The notes under the pieces are model-generated. The model saw only the letters and a program-made list of their open reading frames with translations. It was not told the DNA's origin and did not search any database. A DNA stretch of 64,000 nt from Lichenostomus cassidix (lineage: Eukaryota; Chordata; Aves; Passeriformes; Meliphagidae): contig CM039182.1 of NCBI GenBank assembly GCA_008360975.2, forward strand, positions 145,518,656 to 145,582,655, in the 5' to 3' direction. The position numbers were made by a program, and so were the translations under genes. Shown one piece after another: positions 62,558 to 64,000 of the stretch (positions within the stretch are counted from its first letter, which is position 1; every line of letters starts with the position of its first letter).

Positions 62558-62730
62558 CATAGAATCATAGAATCATGAAATGGTTTGGACTGGGAGACCT
62601 TAAAGATCATCTCATTCCAACCCCCTGCCATGGGTAGGGATGACACCCACTAGACCAGGTTGTTAAAAGTCTCATCCAACCTGGCCTTGAACACTTCCAG
62701 GGATGGGACATCCACCTGGGCAACCTGGTT
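62558..62730 (-). repeat. CR1 LINE 3' end fragment
   Basis: CATAGAATCATAGAATCATG, AATGGTTTGGACTGGGAGACC, TTAAAGATCATCTCATTCC, AACCCCCTGCCATGGGTAGGG, CATCCAACCTGGCCTTGAAC and CACTTCCAGGGATGGGACATCC are the CR1 3' end read backwards. Well preserved but only about 170 bp. Confidence 0.96.
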
Positions 62731-62748
62731 AGCAGAATAGTTTTTATC

Positions 62749-62779
62749 TATTTATTTGTTTATTTATTTATTTATTTAA
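62749..62779. repeat. (TTTA)n microsatellite
   Basis: About seven TTTA units with one TTTG variant, lying directly beyond the truncated 5' side of the minus-strand CR1 at 62558-62730. Confidence 0.92.
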
Positions 62780-63119
62780 ACTTCTGGCTCTGCAGAAGCA
62801 GAGGCAACTTCAGGATCACTTAACAAAATATGGGGTGACTAGTCTAAAGTTTGTGTATTTCACCAGATTAACTCATAATAGTTTGAAAATAACTGATAGC
62901 TCTTTGAGTACCTCTGTCACTGTTTGAAATTTATCTGTAGGTTAGAAAAATCTCTGATGTAAAAGAGAGGTAAAAAAAATATTTTATACTTAGTTGTGCT
63001 GCATGCCTTGGAATAATTTTTACTTATAGTAAGATCCATGGCAACCTCAGTGAGTTTGAAGAAGACTTTTCCAATTGATTTGATGGGAATATTTAAACAC
63101 TTTTGGATAAAACTGTGAA
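62780..63119. other. Unique AT-rich non-coding sequence
   Basis: I see nothing recognisable here. Confidence 0.5.
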
Positions 63120-63125
63120 TGTACT

Positions 63126-63650
63126 TAACGCGGGGGGGGAGGAGGGGTGGAACTAGGCCTCTGTGTTTACCGAAAGTGTCTCTAAGGCTATTGAGAGATC
63201 ACTCCAGCCAGCACTGCTCTGGTGCTGTACAGAAAGGCCCTTCTCACACCCGTGCCGGTGTAAGGCACAGATTCTCACTCACCCACGGAGTTGGATAACT
63301 CGTGTGTCACCAGAGACAAAGAACTCAGAGCGCTCAGTCAGCTGGAGGTTCCAGGGGTTTATTCTGAAGGGTTCCAGGGTGAAAGAGAGCGAAATACCCC
63401 AGCCGTCTACATTTAAAGGGATGGCTGGAGGGTCAGGGGAGAGGAGGCGGGGGGAACACCACAACCAATGGGGAAGAGGAAGGGATGGAATCAGGGGTTA
63501 GGTTACAGCTGGGGGGATTTACATAATTTGGGGAGGAACCATCGTGTTCTCCAGGGGGAAGGCTAAGATGGCTTCCACCAGTGGAGCCTTGTGGTAGTGG
63601 AACCACTCAGCTCTCCAGCAGTTCCTGAGGTGGTATTATCCACCCCAACA
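63126..63650 (-). mobile_element. Solo LTR with 6-bp target duplication and TG...TA ends (copy 2)
   Basis: TGTACT at 63120-63125 is repeated exactly at 63651-63656. On the minus strand the element runs TGTTGGGGTGGATAATACC...CCGCGTTA, 525 bp, ending TA as in the related copy at 37359-37872. Reverse AATAAA is at 63358-63363. A TATA-like CTTTAAATG (minus strand) lies about 50 bp upstream of it. The U5-side 150 bases match copy 1 at all but roughly ten positions by eye; U3 is also similar (ATACCACCTCA, TTTACATAATTTGGGGAGG read either way). The plus-strand 112-codon frame inside it is incidental. Confidence 0.95.
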
Positions 63651-63656
63651 TGTACT

Positions 63657-64000
63657 GTCCTCTCATAACTAAAACTGACTGCTTTGAAAAGAGTAGTACT
63701 ACTTTGAGGAGAGTGATTCTTGTTCACACATTCATTCCATGAAAGTTCTATATGGAAGCAAATTTGCAGGTGAACATCATTTAAGTTTTAATCTAGAGTA
63801 GTTTCTAAGCATCTTAACTCCAAAAGCAAACTAAAATATTGTACTAGCAAAATAACCAAAAATGCTAAAAAGAACTAAAACACTTTAGTACAAGAATAAT
63901 TTATTAGCGTTTACTGAACACACATTAAGGACTCAAGAGTTCAAACTAGTCAACTAGTGAGAGGAGGAAGAAGACCAGAAGGAAAAGAAATCCTTCTGCA
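63657..64000. other. Unique AT-rich non-coding sequence
   Basis: Nothing recognisable is seen up to the window edge. Confidence 0.5.

Noticed and set aside
37359..63650. The two related LTRs as the ends of one 26-kb provirus
   Set aside because: They are in opposite orientation, have different target duplications, and no gag, pol or env lies between them.
1..64000. Bacterial or phage features (operons, CRISPR, origins, riboswitches)
   Set aside because: No direct-repeat-spacer array, no gene clusters and no ribosome-binding-site pattern; the repeats are clearly avian.

Overview
This window looks like a non-coding stretch of bird nuclear DNA. The main reason is its repeats. It holds at least 13 fragments of the CR1 LINE, several ending in the octamer-like ATTCTATG / ATTCTGTG tail typical of avian CR1. 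It also holds several solo LTRs of avian endogenous-retrovirus type. The background is AT-rich, with long T runs and simple repeats. There are no operons, no ribosome-binding-site pattern and no long open frames. The longest ATG frame is 157 codons and resembles no family I know. I find no convincing exon, tRNA, rRNA or CRISPR array, so the window is best read as intergenic or deep intronic sequence. A passerine is plausible from the LTR types, but this is not proven here.

Layout. 1-5.4 kb: unique AT-rich sequence with one doubtful ancient-SINE-like patch. 5.4-7.05 kb: two old minus-strand CR1 pieces around a 9-bp tandem repeat and a long purine tract. 9.9-11.6 kb: two plus-strand CR1 3' ends, the first carrying an internal tandem duplication. 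13.5-16.9 kb: a minus-sense LTR with an internal (CT)n(AT)n tract, a minus-strand CR1 and an LTR fragment. 18.4-18.9 kb: a 467-bp plus-sense solo LTR with a perfect 5-bp target duplication. 22.3-22.8 kb: a probable further solo LTR. 23-35 kb: mostly unique sequence. 35.1-36.2 kb: a broken CR1 reverse-transcriptase region. 37.4-37.9 kb: a plus-sense solo LTR with a perfect 6-bp target duplication. 38-48 kb: unique sequence with one patch dense in homeodomain/POU-type sites near 46.2 kb. 48.2-55 kb: five CR1 pieces. 58.9-59.8 kb: about 950 bp of CR1 3' end. 60.7-61.3 kb: a GC-rich minus-sense solo LTR with a perfect 6-bp target duplication. 62.6-62.7 kb: a minus-strand CR1. 63.1-63.65 kb: a minus-sense solo LTR of the same family as the one at 37.4 kb, also with its own perfect 6-bp duplication.

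The strongest result is the pair of related LTRs at 37359-37872 (+) and 63126-63650 (-). Their different, perfect 6-bp target duplications fix both ends, and both elements run TG...TA instead of the usual retroviral TG...CA. Three perfect 6-bp duplications and one perfect 5-bp duplication suggest that at least two integrase types acted in this interval. No genes here work together; the visible history is repeated insertion by LINEs and retroviruses followed by LTR-LTR recombination and decay. CR1 and LTR family assignments rest on my recall of avian consensus sequences, not on a database search.
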